Notes: generated by a model from the sequence alone, not told the origin. Numbered from the stretch's first letter, positions 1 through 12,422 are shown. The stretch is 64,000 bases of DNA from Trichobilharzia regenti (GCA_944472135.2 OX235262.1:63026440-63090439); one strand, 5' to 3'. Numbers and translations: made by a program.

Positions 1-10
1 AGGAACTTAC

Positions 11-172
11 TGTTGGTCCAACTGGACCTTGTTGTCCTTCAGGTCCTGGATCACCTGTTGGTCCTGGTGGTCCAGTATTACCAAGACTTCCGGGTTGTCC
101 AGCTGGCCCTCGTTCACCTGGTTCTCCACGTGGACCTGGAAAGCCAACTGGTCCTTCTCTTCCGGCTGTACC
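11..172 (-). CDS. Type V/XI-like fibrillar collagen, exon 13 (major helix, last exon in window)
   Basis: The exon is 162 nt and encodes 18 uninterrupted Gly-X-Y triplets, starting [11 protein letters not shown] and ending GPVGPT. The minus-strand acceptor (CTAG) lies just above 172. The donor GTAAGT is the complement of bases 5-10, so the exon ends at 11. A length of 162 (3 x 54) with a complete Gly codon at the start is the classical fibrillar collagen exon pattern. The gene continues past the left edge of the window, where the remaining helix and the C-propeptide are expected but cannot be seen. Confidence 0.93.
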
Positions 173-1273
173 CTAGTAAAATTATTTCCGAGGCAACATA
201 AATGACAGAAATCTTACTGGGTTATTAATTTTTATAAAGTTTCTTAAAAAATGGTATAACTCTGGAAAATATGCTTCAATAACTCAATGAAATAAGGTTT
301 TGGACATAATTAGAGTCTTCGGAGTGGTAAAAATCAGTGGTTAGAGACCCTTCGTAACATGAAACAGATATAATCACTCTCTATAAGGTGATACAACACT
401 ATTAACTGGGTGACGCTTCATCCTTCTGAACAATAAATTCATATTGGAAACTGCATCAGATTAATAATCCTGTGTCACCGTGTTAAACCGAATAAACTTG
501 ACTAACAGGAAGTTATACCACAATGCTCGAATTCCTCCATTTTTTAGTATCCACTCCTTGTTATCTATTAATCCCTGGAAACATCCGCTAATCTTCATTT
601 CATTATTATCTTTCCTGTACATTCTTATGAATTGTTGCTTCGCTGCGTTACTTTTCATTTCCTTTATAACTGCTTTTATGAAGTATATCAACTTGAAACA
701 ATGAACTTTGTTCACAGTTGTACATTTCAAAGTTAGTCAGACTCTTGAAAAAGGAATCATTTTAAACTATCAGAAACCATCGCGGTGTCTTCCTTTCACT
801 TTGGGATGGAGATGCTGAACTGCTTATATCTTCTGTCTTCTTAGCAGATGTCAGTAAAGATAAGTAAAAGAAATTTATCAAAAACTATTGGATTTCGAAT
901 AGTTTTTCGGTGGTTTCAATTCATTATGGCAACTATCTTAAGTCAGTTAATTTTATACAGTTTACTCAACATTATCCTACAATATTTTTAATATGTGTTG
1001 ATATCGTTTCGGAAGAAGTATGAACTAAATTTCAGGGATTAATTTAGAAAGTTCAACATTATAGTAAAAATACAATAAACTGGAGATGATGTGAAATGTA
1101 AGAGACACTTCTAATAAGGAATCTGGAATTTAAATGTTTCTAAAATTCTATTTTAATATCAACATCTGTGTTACTACATATCTGATAGGGATACTTAATA
1201 ATGAAATGTCATAGTCTAGTAGACCTTGTATTCTAAAGTTTATTTAATAGTGTGATGAAATGAGAAAACTTAC
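173..1273 (-). other. Collagen intron 12, no recognisable content
   Basis: This 1,101-bp AT-rich intron has GT-AG ends. The short open frames on both strands around 461-730 have no recognisable domain or repetition. I see no repeat family in it. Confidence 0.75.
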
Positions 1274-1875
1274 CGGTGGTCCTACCGGTCCAGGAGGTCC
1301 AACAGGACCTTGAAGACCTTGTTCTCCTATCGGTCCGACTGATCCAACTGGACCAACTGGGCCAACATCTCCCTTTAGACCTGGTGGTCCAACTCTTCCT
1401 GGAGGACCACGTGGTCCAGGAGCTCCTCTTTGACCTTGTTGACCTGTTTCTCCAGGCGATCCAGGGAGTCCCATATCTCCTTTATCCCCAACACGACCAC
1501 GTCTGCCGGTCAAACCTGGGGGACCTCGTTCTCCATCTGGACCAGGAGGACCAGGTGGTCCAAGAGCACCGGGCAAACCCTTAGTTCCAGAATCTCCTCT
1601 ATTCCCAACCGGACCCGGTGGACCAGGGTCACCTTTCATTCCTGCAACTCCTGGCGCTCCTACTGGACCGGATACGCCAAGATCTCCCTTAACTCCTTTA
1701 GGTCCTGCATCTCCAGGTACTCCTGCCGGTCCCGTTTTCCCACTTTCTCCTTTCTCACCAAATGGACCTGCCCTACCACGTTCACCTTTATAACCTCTTG
1801 GTCCTTGAATGCCTGTATCACCCTTCTGTCCATGTGGACCTGTGTCTCCTTTGGGTCCAACATCTCCCTTTGGAC
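1274..1875 (-). CDS. Type V/XI-like fibrillar collagen, exon 12 (long major-helix exon)
   Basis: This 602-nt exon, with the first nucleotide of its leading Gly codon donated by exon 11, encodes 67 perfect Gly-X-Y triplets. They run from [10 protein letters not shown] at the high end to GPVGPP before the donor GTAAGT (complement of 1268-1273). The acceptor CCAG sits just above 1875. At 603 nt with the borrowed base it is far longer than the 45-, 54- or 108-bp exons of vertebrate fibrillar collagens, so several ancestral exon boundaries seem to have been lost. Lysine and aspartate are frequent at Y and X positions. I read the whole exon codon by codon and found no frameshift. Confidence 0.95.
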
Positions 1876-4800
1876 CTGGTGAATTAAAGGATAATGTATA
1901 GAAAGTCTATGTGATGAATAACCAAAATTATTCAGAAACAGTTATATAAAGTAGAAAACTACTTAAAAATAAATGACTGATTGTCCCTATTTACAAACTT
2001 GAGAAAACTAAGAAATTCTACGCAACATTAAGTCTTGACTTTATTTGGCATAATATAATATTCCAGAGACGTAAATCTCTTCTCATAGTCTAATTCAAAC
2101 CAAGATACTTTTGGTTACTAAAAACATATTGAAAGTCTTAAGTTTAGCCACATTTTAGGATTTTTTAAACTTACACGTTTGTTGAGCACGAAAGTTTCAA
2201 AGTTCTGAAGGTTTTTCAGTAACACTGATTTATTATTAGCTCACTTCAGGAATGTAATAAATAAATATTAGTGTGCATTGTTTCAGTAAACTCACAACAC
2301 CAATATGAATAACAAACGATGGAAAAAGGCTATGAGAAGAGATATTCTATAAACAGGTATGATAGAATACTTGACATTCTATTCCAGCATAATTTGACTT
2401 AGATTCCTGTGGTTTTCATGGAAATTTATATTTTAAGTGAAGTGAATGTTATACATCAGTCTAACATTTCAGTGGTCTTTTTATTCAGATTTTCCACCAA
2501 AAATTTCATGTTTTTCTTCTATTTAATTTATTTACTCACTCTCTTCTGAATGCAGTCGTAAATTTCACCCTAAAAGTGCTAAGAAAGCTCACTGCACAAA
2601 TTCTATTCTTATATCAATGTTCATTGAAGTTATTTTCTGATTGTATGTTTTTCTCTCGTCACACAATCTTGAAGTAATTATGATTGTATTCTAGTCATAT
2701 TTAGTTAGCTCTCAAATCAAATAAGCAATTTAAACAGTCTTAGCAGGTGAAATTTCATCAGAGTTCTCTTTGGAAAGTAAAACTAATCAAATCACAATAT
2801 ATGGTCTGCTTGATATAATGATAGGGCGACCTAGGCCTGTGCAAGAACTGTAGTGGAATAATGCTCTTGGTCACACCAGATAAAAGACTAAGTCGCATCA
2901 TCCTGAAGAGAATAAAAGATGCACTGTATACAGAACTCCGCCCCACCAACCAGAACAAGCTGGATTCAGGGAAGGCAAATCATGTGATGATCGAATTGCA
3001 ACCCTAAACATCGTCATCGAACAAAGCATAGAATGACAGTCAAACCTCTCTCTACCTCAACTTATCAACCTCGAAAAGGCTTTTGACAGACAGCGTTGAC
3101 CGAGAAGTTATTCGGAAACTACTTCAACACTACAACGTACCTCAATTCCTTACCAACCTCATTCAACAGCTGGCTATATGAGAATGAGGCCATGTGTCAG
3201 GAGGTCCACAAGGGGAAACTCAGCGAAGTGTTCGAAGTGCATAGAGAAATAAGACAGGGCTCTTTATTATCACCGATGATATTCTTGGTTGTGGTGAACT
3301 GAATAATGCATCAGATTGTGCATTGGGAGTGAGGAGTACAAGAGTACACTGAACCATCAGTGAGAAGACCGTAGAAGATCTGGGTTCGGCATGTGGATGA
3401 TTTATGTCTAGAGTCACATAAACTCGAAGACCTACAGGTGAAAATCAGCAAACTGGGTGAAGAGGCCAGCAGCGGAGACAGGACTGCAGGTGAACATAGA
3501 GAAGATGGGGGTGATGAAGATAACAAACTACCACCAACAACAACAACGAACGGTGCCAGTCACTCTCAACGGGCGAAGTTTGACAGAGGCTACTTCCTTC
3601 ACTTATCTAGGAGGCGTCGTTTTAACTACAGGTGGAACCGACGAAGATGTCAAAGCAGGCCAGAATCGGAAAACCAAGATACCCCTTCATCAATATTCAA
3701 TCAGTTTGGAAATCTTCTGCACTCAGTCTGCATAAAAACAAGACTCGGACTTTCAAAACCAATGTCAAGTCGGTCCTTCTATACGGGTCAAAAACTTGCT
3801 CTGCGTGTAACGAAAAGGATTTTCAACAGGTTGCAGACTTTGGTCAACAGCTGCCTTCGCTGGCCCCATACTGAAGATAAAATGGCCAGAAGGAATTAGC
3901 AACAAGAAACTTTAGGGACAAACCGATCAGGAGGCGACTGATCAAAAAATATGCACGAGAAAGTGGAGATGGATAGGGCATACCGTGAGGATACCATCGA
4001 ATGACATCGTACTCCAGGTCCTCAAGTGGAACCCCAATGGGAAGCGACGAGTGAGTCGTCGGTGAGAGAGTGACATGGAGGAGATCGTGTGAGGAGGAGA
4101 TGAGAGAGTTTGGTCAATCGTGGAACCAGATGAAGAGGATGGCAGAGAACACAACGAAGTGGAGATGTATTGTTGAAGCCCTATATTCCACTCGGAACTC
4201 AACGGAATAACAATAATAATAATAATTGATATCACAAATTGTAATCTAGAAAGCAGACATACTCGCATAAAACTATATACTACTGACTGATTGAGATGAG
4301 GAGGTGTGTACCAGTCACATCAACAACTGCAACGCTGGTTAGATAAGCTCGAACGAGCGAAATGCCACAGATTCGTATATACCTAATTGAAACTGTACCT
4401 CATATATGATTGACTGGATTCTGAACATAAAGCGTAATATATATATTAAAGGACGACAGGAATCAATCAATGGAAAAGACATTGGTTTAGCAATCCTTTA
4501 TCTTAACCGGTCTATAATTCATTAGGCCATTGTCCTGTTTCTAGCTTTCTATATATTTAATGTGTTTCTGCAAATGTATTAGTACAATATAATTGTGTTT
4601 TCTTTTTATTATGAATAGAATGCGTACTGTTTTCACTCGACATCGTTAAGAGACAAATAAGAAAGTGTATCATGCATCATTCCTAAGCTATAACGATTAT
4701 CATTAAATTATGAAGCTGGTGTTTCGAATGCAATCACCTTTTTTTAATAATATGAGTGGAAGGAAAGCCGGATATACTTACTAGCACTTAGTAGGTAGAT

Positions 4801-5589
4801 CACTGATTCACTGAAGAATTGATACTGATGTTTACTCTAGCTTTGTATGCAAGAAAATTGTCGTTCGAAAACAAACTGCTGTTTTGTCTTCTTTTCATAC
4901 AGTTATGGACTAGTAAGTCATAAGACAAAAATAAAACACCAAAACTTATTGCTGGTGAGCTGTTTCTCATGACTGATGTTGTGGCTATTAGAAGAAATGT
5001 CTAATTTTCGCAGATGTTCAATCTTAAGATAATCCAAGTGTTTCCAAAGGTAATATTAAACTCAGGAATAAAACATCTTGAAGACGATAAAGCAATCTAC
5101 ATATTGACGTCTACATTACATTTTTATTGAAGAAATAACGTTTATACTTCTTCTGGCTCCAGCAGTCTCCTGAGTATTGCCGCTTGTAATTTTAGTTTAT
5201 TAATTATTTTTAGCCTTTAGTTTCCAGTAAAGTACACTGAAATACAAAGTCATCTAGTTTCATACTCTGTACACTTTACAAATATTTCATGTTTTATGAT
5301 TGCAGAGAATCAGAATGAAGTACTGAAATTAGGCGTCGTGCTTATTGGCCTACCTTCAGCAAAATACACCAGCTATAGCTACAGTCAAGAACGGTACCAC
5401 TGAGCTATTTGGGTTAAGTTTGATTTCATGTAAAACTTGAATGCGTAACCACTGTTATGCTGCCTAACATTTAGTGCTGAATAAAACCTATCATTCAAGT
5501 ATGCCAGTTAATTTATCAGTCACTGCTAAGAAATATACGACATAACATTGCTTACTATGCGGTTATAAATTGTACAAACGCCCACTAAC
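1876..5589 (-). other. Collagen intron 11
   Basis: This 3,714-bp intron holds one decayed non-LTR retrotransposon copy (about 2830-4228). I see no feature in the AT-rich remainder (1876-2829 and 4229-5589). The donor is GTTAGT below exon 11 and the acceptor is CCAG above exon 12. It interrupts a Gly codon after its first base (phase 1). Confidence 0.8.
2830..4228 (+). mobile_element. Decayed non-LTR retrotransposon, family X copy A
   Basis: The translation on plus, scattered over shifted frames, resembles a reverse transcriptase. Near 2850 it reads SGIMLLVTPDKRLSRIILKR, followed by an EQAGFREGKSCDD-like stretch, LINLEKAFD near 3065, then LSEVFEVHREIRQGSLLSP near 3215-3280, MDDLCLESHKLEDLQ near 3395 and SFTYLGGVVLTTGG near 3600. 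The 3' part resembles KWRCIVEALYSTRNSTE and ends in an (AAT)n tail at about 4210-4228. At least five frame changes and several stops make it a dead copy, 5'-truncated before the endonuclease. It lies antisense to the collagen gene in intron 11. RTE-like is a guess; the reverse transcriptase assignment is firm. Confidence 0.85.
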
Positions 5590-6004
5590 CTGGAAATCCT
5601 GGCAGACCGTCAGTGCCTGGAACTCCTGATGGACCAGGGCGTCCTCTCTGACCGGCAACCCCAGTTGGACCACGAGGACCAGCCATTCCCTCTGGTCCAG
5701 AAGCTCCTGCAGGTCCAATTGGACCTGATAATCCGGGTAGACCAGGCTCTCCAACTTCACCTTTGCGTCCTCGTGGACCTTGATTCCCTGGTTTACCTCT
5801 AGGGCCTTGTGGACCAGGCTGTCCTACAGGACCACGCATACCAGGCAAACCTGGATCTCCTTGGTCTCCTATATCTCCCGGAGGTCCACGTGGACCTTCT
5901 TCGCCAGGTAGGCCTTGATCACCCTTAGGACCAGGTGGTCCTAACTCTCCTTTATCGCCTTTAAGACCCATAAGTCCAGAATCTCCAGGGCGCCCATCTT
6001 CTCC
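5590..6004 (-). CDS. Type V/XI-like fibrillar collagen, exon 11 (major helix)
   Basis: The exon is 415 nt and holds 46 Gly-X-Y triplets plus the first G of the next Gly codon. It begins [13 protein letters not shown] after the acceptor ACAG and ends GLPGFP plus G before the donor GTTAGT. This phase-1 end fits the GT start of exon 12 exactly, so the Gly codon is split across the intron, which is unusual for fibrillar collagens. It contains the M-rich stretch [10 protein letters not shown] and a basic patch, GPRGRKGE. The repeat is unbroken. Confidence 0.95.
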
Positions 6005-6084
6005 CTGTAATATAATAAATACGGAAATATATGAGCCAAACTAAAAATCATCATTTGCATGAAATATTCTCTTGATTATCATCA

Positions 6085-6305
6085 GATGAGTGCTTCAGTG
6101 GTTCACGGGTCCAACCACGCATGCGCCTGGGTCCAATTCCTGAGGTTACACTCCTAAACCTAAGTTGGTAGTAAGCTCGGTAAAGAGGAAAGGTTTGGCG
6201 TGGGGTTGTAAATCCACTTCATAAAAGAATAAGTGCCACTACTAATGAAACATCAAAGCTCAAGCCTGAAGCCCTACAATCCACTCGGAATGCAAAGAAG
6301 CGACA
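6085..6305 (+). repeat. Old SINE-B-like remnant (plus)
   Basis: The segment has a tRNA-like head (GTGCTTCAGTGGTTCACGGG), a decayed middle, and the family's 3' end (GCCTGAAGCCCTACAATCCA followed by a CTCGGAATGCAAAG-like tail). It is much more diverged than the copies at 12846, 34181, 41160 and 42250. It lies in intron 10, and the call rests on the tail resemblance. Confidence 0.5.
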
Positions 6306-6688
6306 AACAAAAGTCTTCAGATATAAATGAATAACAGAATAGATGTTTAGTAAAAACACTTTGCTTTAGAGTTAACCAGTTAGTTATGGAATGAATTGGT
6401 TCTTTGGGTATCAATTTGTTAAACAATTGAATGTATACATCCGCTGGACAGTATTTGGGGCAAGTGAGTTAAACTTATTAGCCTAGGGTATTACACTCTA
6501 ATATTGAAAGTACCAGCTGTATATCTCAAAATTAGATTGCTTAGAATAAAAATTATTATTATATTCAGTCAACAACATCCAAGTTGAATACCTTTAGCAC
6601 AGATATCATATTAAAGTGTGCACTAAGTGACACTTTGGTATAAGAAAGAGCCAAAAAAATACAGGAATGGGAAACTCAAATTACTTAC

Positions 6689-6742
6689 TTTCGACCCAGA
6701 AGGACCTGGTTCACCACGACTACCATCCAATCCTGGTGGCCC
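6689..6742 (-). CDS. Type V/XI-like fibrillar collagen, exon 10 (54-bp helix exon)
   Basis: This is a canonical 54-nt exon of six triplets, GPPGLDGSRGEPGPSGSK, between acceptor ATAG and donor GTAAGT. It is phase 0 at both ends and too short for an open-frame scan. The 54-bp unit is the ancestral fibrillar collagen exon size, and the flanking exons continue the Gly-X-Y register exactly. Confidence 0.95.
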
Positions 6743-7571
6743 CTATGATATCAATAATTTTTAAGACAGATAAAAACAAATACAGCTTTTAAAATAGCTT
6801 TTAATGTTAACGAAAAGTCTATTTAATAAAATACTAATGATATGAAAATATAAATGAATGTTTCAACTTATTCGTACGCCTCATAGTGTCGATGAAACAA
6901 ACTCCAGTCTAACTTGTTGATAGAAACAATCTACCTTAATGTGAAAAAATTCTGTTTACTACATTTCGCCACGCAGAAACAAGGCTGTCTTATATTTTTT
7001 ATCATTTATTATCATATTCGTCATAGTATTTAATAGGAGTGGTTGTATGATATCGTGAACACTGTCTCATCGGTGTAGGTGTGCTATCTGACCCAGATGG
7101 TTTAGTTGAGAAACCTTCATTGTCGTTCTCGACAGCATCTTCAGCTCAGATTTAAATATGAAGTGGGCTTTTAGAGTTCCTCACGAGTTTATTAATAATC
7201 TTTCCGGGTAACTTTGAACCATTCAGACCAGGCGACAAACCACATCAATATCATTTACTTGAGCTACGAATCTTCTCCATCACACTTTGTCTCGAAAAAT
7301 CTATCTAAATTAAAATCATCACCAACGAATCCCTCAGTATTTTTCTCTGGTAAAGGTTTTAAATTTCTTATTCTTGTAGTCTGTTAAACTCAAAGCGAGG
7401 AGCTCCATCATATTTAGTTTAATACAGGCGATTTTTTCCACAGATGTACTGCTATCATAAAGCCTTTTATCCTGGCGGTGATGGTTCCTAATCAAGATCC
7501 ATTTCGTTGACCATTCCCACTGAAACTTATGGAATGCGTCATTTAAAAACGTTTTCAAAAAAATAACTTAC
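6743..7571 (-). other. Collagen intron 9, nothing recognised
   Basis: This 829-bp intron has a GTAAGT donor and an ATAG acceptor. A 74-codon minus-strand open frame at 7334-7558 has no recognisable domain and runs into exon 9 flanking sequence, so I take it as chance. Confidence 0.75.
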
Positions 7572-7736
7572 GCTAGGACCTTGACGTCCAGGTGGGCCTA
7601 ATGGTCCACGAGGTCCTTGATATCCCGTGTCACCTGGATGTCCAACTTCACCTTTAGTACCAGGGTCTCCAGGCATTCCTTCAGGGCCGGTACTACCAGT
7701 CATCCCCCGAGGTCCACGTACACCTTTAAGGGATAA
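7572..7736 (-). CDS. Type V/XI-like fibrillar collagen, exon 9 (telopeptide end and start of major helix)
   Basis: The exon is 165 nt. It starts with four non-collagenous residues, LSLK, then 17 perfect triplets from [10 protein letters not shown] to GRQGPS. The acceptor is TTCAG and the donor GTAAGT, both phase 0. The change from an Ala/Leu/Gln-rich hinge to GxRGPxGMTG at this point matches the start of the major triple helix in vertebrate type V and XI chains. This is residue 374 of the joined protein. Confidence 0.94.
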
Positions 7737-7816
7737 CTGAAGAAAAGGAAAAATCAATTACAATATGCTCAATTAAGAAGAATCAGCCTGGTATGGTGTC
7801 CTTGTTGATAACTTAC

Positions 7817-7963
7817 CAGATGTTTTTGTAGTAAATCTCTAAATGTGGTAGCACGTGCAAAGCTGCTGCTGCCAATACCAAGATTTAAAGGAATCACAAA
7901 TAATGATCCCATAGGACCAGGTGGACCAGGTTCTCCAGCAGCAGCTGACGAACCATTCAAACC
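7817..7963 (-). CDS. Type V/XI-like fibrillar collagen, exon 8 (minor helix end and N-telopeptide)
   Basis: This 147-nt exon of 49 codons begins GLNGSSAAAGEPGPPGPMG, then a non-collagenous stretch SLFVIPLNLGIGSSSF and a helical-looking TTFRDLLQKHL. In vertebrate COL5A/COL11A chains the minor helix ends the same way, followed by a hydrophobic LPF-type segment and an Ala/Gln/Leu-rich telopeptide. That order is the best evidence for the V/XI class. The GSS-AAA-GEP stretch breaks the Gly-X-Y register, with Ala where Gly is expected. The acceptor is ACAG and the donor GTAAGT. It is separated from exon 9 by only 80 bp. Confidence 0.93.
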
Positions 7964-8644
7964 CTGTTTGAAAGAGAAAAGAAGACGATTTTTAGTACTA
8001 TTTCGAGTGAATACGTGTAATTTCTCAGAAAATTACAGCAACTATGGTTATATCATAACATAAATTAAATATAACTGGTCATGAGTTTATTTCGTTACAG
8101 GGACTATTGAAATTCTATTAGGTTTTTTTTGCAATGAAATTGAAATGGATGTGGATCAGTACAAATGAACACGATGAAAAAAACGTTTGTCATTTGTTTC
8201 GTTTTGTGGTAGCTATTTGACTTCGCTAGAAATTTCTCTATCTGCATAAGAAAAGCTGTAATGTTACTGAATCTTTGAAGTCAAATCACACTCTCAAGTA
8301 AACCAAACAACAAGTCGTACGTGGAATATATAGAAGAGCGAATAATTAAGAGTGCCTCGTCGGAAACTGCACGAATACTTCAGTAAACAAACTACAGAAT
8401 ATTCATGTTCACCGAAGTGACTGAGGAAGAAAACCTCCAGGCAATATATATATATATATAGGAATCAAACTTGAGGCAATTTATTTGTGGCTAAGCAGCC
8501 ATTATAATTAATCTCTTACTCACATTTACCAAATGTCTGTCTGTTAGCAACATTAAGATACAATTGATATTGTCTAGCACAAATCGAAAACGTAATCTGC
8601 TGGGCATAGACTTATTTTTCATTAGTTGCCTCGGTAAATTCGGG

Positions 8645-8957
8645 TAGCGTCAGAAGGCAAGAGTCAGGCAACAGATCGTTTGTTGAGAAAATCAGGAGAT
8701 ATTTATAGATTTTTATGTATATTATTATTCGTTATTGTTAGCAGCGAAACAACGTCTTCTGATTGGTCGTTTTCCTGCTCAAAGTTATTCTGTCATCTCT
8801 TTGTTGCTGTTTCTTAGACAGTCTGATGATACATCTGCGAATCATATCCACCTACACTAAGTCTGCTGTGATTGGTTATTGAGTTCCTCAAGGTTAAGCT
8901 TTGTTCTTGTTTTTTTTTCTCATGACCAATTTTAGCTTGCACACAGCTCTCACCACA
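8645..8957 (-). mobile_element. Solo LTR, decayed (LTR family 1)
   Basis: Read on minus it begins TGTGGTGAGAGCTG at 8957. It contains the family blocks CAACAAAGAGATG, ACCAATCAGAAGAC, a TATA-like CTATAAATATC and AACAAACGATCTGTTGCCTG, and ends near 8645 in a degraded form of the TTCTGTTGTTACA end. It aligns along its length with the LTRs at 10545, 26209 and 55727. No target duplication is visible, which fits its age. No internal retroviral-type coding lies beside it. Confidence 0.75.
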
Positions 8958-10544
8958 GCGTTACTAAAGTACGAAGTTTACCTAAAAAATGTGACATATC
9001 TAGGCAAAACATTTGAGATAGCCTGACCTCTGACCTACTTGTTGATTAATTTGTTACGAAAATGAAGAAATAGAAGTTTAGGTAAGATATGCGTTTAAGA
9101 GGAAGTAGAATAACAATTAACACTACTCTTGGTTATCTCATGAGATAAGGATTATCCACGCAGGTTAAGTGTAACAAGAAATGTTTTCAACATAAAGGTG
9201 GCTTATTTGTACGAATACCTGTTGCCTTAGTATATTTCACTATAAAGCACTGAAGGTTATAGTATAAAACTCTGATTTGCAGCAGTGATGTGCCTTGCTA
9301 AGGACAGAAATGGTAGTCTGCCACCTGTGTATATCAAAGATTTGAAGTTAGATTTTTTTCTAGACACTTTGGTAAGTGTTTACCCACTCTAACGCAAACT
9401 GATGAAGTATTCCTGTCTGTGTGCTGTGTGACGTAATCATGTGTACACTGATAGGGATTGTATATATTTCACATATGAATTTTCTATTTTTGGTATATTT
9501 ACCTACTTTTGTGAACACTAGTTAAAGTGTTATACTGAAACAATTAAATGACAACTAACCAGATGCGAATGCAGTAAAAATTGGAGATAATTTCGCAGTT
9601 GCTACATTCAGATACTTATCAACTGTCCCCCGTAACCATAAGAAACGGCAAACGATCAGATTTATTTTGTATTTGGACAGGCATAAACTCAGGTTGGTTC
9701 TAGTCGTTTCTCACTCTATGAGTCAGAGCTAATAATAGTTCTCACTTGTGAAGTTTCTTCTATGTCATTCAATAAGAATATGCCTATTCAGTGTATCTTT
9801 TTATAAAACAAACATAGTCATATTCTGTTGGGTAAGATTCACATGTATGATAGAGATAACAATGTGATTTAAATGAAATGGTTATCCTTAGCCGTTTTAC
9901 TTTGGAGGTAAACCTGTATACCATTTGTAAGTAATAAATGCGTTACTGTTTCGACTGTAACCGTAAGAGTATCAAACGGCTATAAGTTGAAAAAAAATAT
10001 CACAGGGATTTATTGAACTTGTGGATTTTATTCACGTGAAATATGCTGTGTTCGCTAGATCCAAACTTTGGACTTTCTAACCCCAACTTTCAAGAATTTC
10101 TTAGAAGACGGAAAGTGATGGTAAAATGTAAGTATGTTCATAATACAAGTTGGCTGACATTATTATTGTGGCGTGCCTAATACGGTAAAAAAAACTCATA
10201 TTGAACATGATATTGCTTGAAACGTATTCATACTTGTCATTCGATTACCGTATAATAGTTGACTTGTCTGTTTAAGCTTAAATGCTAACCAAAATCTGAC
10301 GATGGAGACAATGAAAGCCGAAATCACAAATTGCGTAATAGTGGAATACAGTATTGGGTCATTCAGTTTTGTATGCATGTTGCATACATAAGTGATCAGC
10401 ATAGAGTTTAGAACTTCCCACCCACACTAGTTACAACTCAATCATTAAATGGTCTGTGTCACTCAGTGCCACAGGAAATCGCTGGTCTCTTGCATAAATT
10501 GTTGGCAAATTCCTTGATAACAGTTCGGTGTGTGTTACTGATAG

Positions 10545-10863
10545 TGTGGTGAGAGCTGGCTGCTAGTCAAATTGGTAGACAGCAATTTACGTCAATATTT
10601 ACGTCCCAAATATTGGTCGTGAGAAAAATAAGAACAAAGACTGATTCAACAACCAACCACAGAAGACTTAGCATATGCATGAACTGACATTCAAGAAACA
10701 GCCACAGAGAGATGGAAGATTAACTTCGGTGAGAAACAACCAATCAGAAGACTGCGTTTTTCTGCTAACAATAATCTATAATAATTTACATGAAAATCTA
10801 TAAATATGTGTTGATTTCCTTAATAAACGATCTGTTGCCTGTCCCTTATCTTCTGTTGTTACA
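10545..10863 (+). mobile_element. Solo LTR (LTR family 1)
   Basis: The 319-bp unit starts TGTGGTGAGAGC and ends TTCTGTTGTTACA. It has a promoter-like CTATAAATATGTG near 10798 and an AATAAA-containing TTAATAAACGATCTGTTGCC near 10820. The TG...CA ends and the AATAAA-type signal fit an LTR. The flanking 4 bp (ATAG and ACAG) do not match, unlike the copies at 26209 and 55727, so it may be a recombined product. There is no internal coding region on either side. Confidence 0.8.
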
Positions 10864-12422
10864 ACAGGATATATAAGTAGTGTACAGGTTCAGATATAGA
10901 TGTGTATATCAGCTCCAAAAATAAGAAATAGCGGAGAGGCGGATGCAGTAAACTATGCTTGTGAAACAACGTGGAAGACACGGAAGGAAGATGAAAAAGT
11001 ACAATGCGGAAGGCAAAGCAGCACAATACAGAAGATATGTGCAAATTGTGATTCTAATAGATGGTAAATGTATTTTACCTGCATCTGTGTATCGAGCGGT
11101 AAATAAATAATTCTTTTACCCCATCCTCTGTTCGTTATAACAGCAGTAATTTTCTTAGCTTGGAATCTCAGATAGAAAATAAACGTTTTCAATATTGCGT
11201 GCATACCTTACTGAGGAGTGTCAAGCAACATAAAATCCCGATGTAGGACTTCACGACAAGTAAGCTTTCAGGATGGATGTGCTCTGGAATAAATATTTGG
11301 CTTTAGCGCAGACGACTGGCCTTTTCACCTCACCAGTTAGTCACAATAGAGGACTTATACATTAAAGTTCTAAGTTATTGATTTAGCAAACTAACTACAT
11401 AAATAGACTTGACTTCTCGTCACTTGCCTTTTTCCTGATAAAGAAACTGTTATCTCCTCAGTCTGTCTTTAGTTTCTTCTCATGACGCGTATAGTATTCA
11501 AGTGGTCTGTTATCTGACGTCGCGTGGATGAATACCTTTGGTCTTTTCAGTATGCCACCAGCCAGTTAAAAATAACCCGAATCAAGTATTATCCGGTCAC
11601 TTAGTAAGTTCAGGTATCAAACACTACTACCTATGTAAGTGTGGCAATAATAATTGTGGTTCAGATTCAGACTGATATCATTCTATAGTAACTATTCCTG
11701 CTACAGTCTGATTATTAATGTTATACTTCGGTGAAATCGATATTCTTGAGACTGTCTATTTTCCCAGGACATGCTGGTTTTATTGAAGATCATTTTTTAC
11801 TAGTGGATTCTTAATAGGTATGTGTTGAAAACATTTCATGATATAGCTAATCCTAAATAAAATTAGAGAAACAACTCTAGAAACCAGCTAATAGCAGCAA
11901 GTGCTTAAGATTAAAAATTACATCGCTTATTACCTAAAATTCTGTTGAACGAATTAGGTAAAATGTTTGCGACTTTGAGGATTATCCGTACCAATGAGCA
12001 GTATCTGCAGTCAGCCACATCTGACAGATTTGATTACCCCTTCTCCTGAGTGTTTACCGCCAAACTTAACAGGGTTCAACAGAGGCAGATTATACTTGAA
12101 TTAAATAAGACTCTCTTTCAGTTAACTGTGATGAACATACAGAAGTATTCAGCAAACACAACTTCGAAAATATCACACAAATTACGTAGAAAGCGGTACT
12201 TAAACAAATGTAGCCGGGAAGTTAACCTATTTTCACATTTGATTTAGATTATAATAAGAGAAGAAAGCTGAACCATTTATCGATACTACTTCGAATGAGC
12301 AAGTTAAAACTATGTGCATTAAATCAAGACCGTTAGCTGAGGATATTTAAAACTTAACTTTAGCGATACGCATAACGAAAAGATATCACTATTCTATTAT
12401 TTCTATTAAGGAAATTACTTAC

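Larger units (their letters stand above)
7964..12422 (-). other. Collagen intron 7
   Basis: This 4,459-bp intron carries two LTRs of one family (8645-8957 minus and 10545-10863 plus) and a short (TA)n run at 8443-8460. In 8958-10544 and 10864-12422 I see no gene, repeat family or RNA. The ORF-length frames at 10196-10402, 10953-11204 and 12050-12247 look like chance. Confidence 0.7.

Noticed and set aside
461..730. Minus frame of 89 codons and overlapping plus frame in intron 12
   Set aside because: No domain, no codon pattern; both strands are open, as is common in AT-rich DNA.
1276..1584. Plus-strand open frame of 102 codons over collagen exon 12
   Set aside because: It is the complement of the Gly-X-Y repeat; the minus strand gives a perfect collagen reading with splice sites. 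The same holds for frames at 13-201 and 1430-1882.
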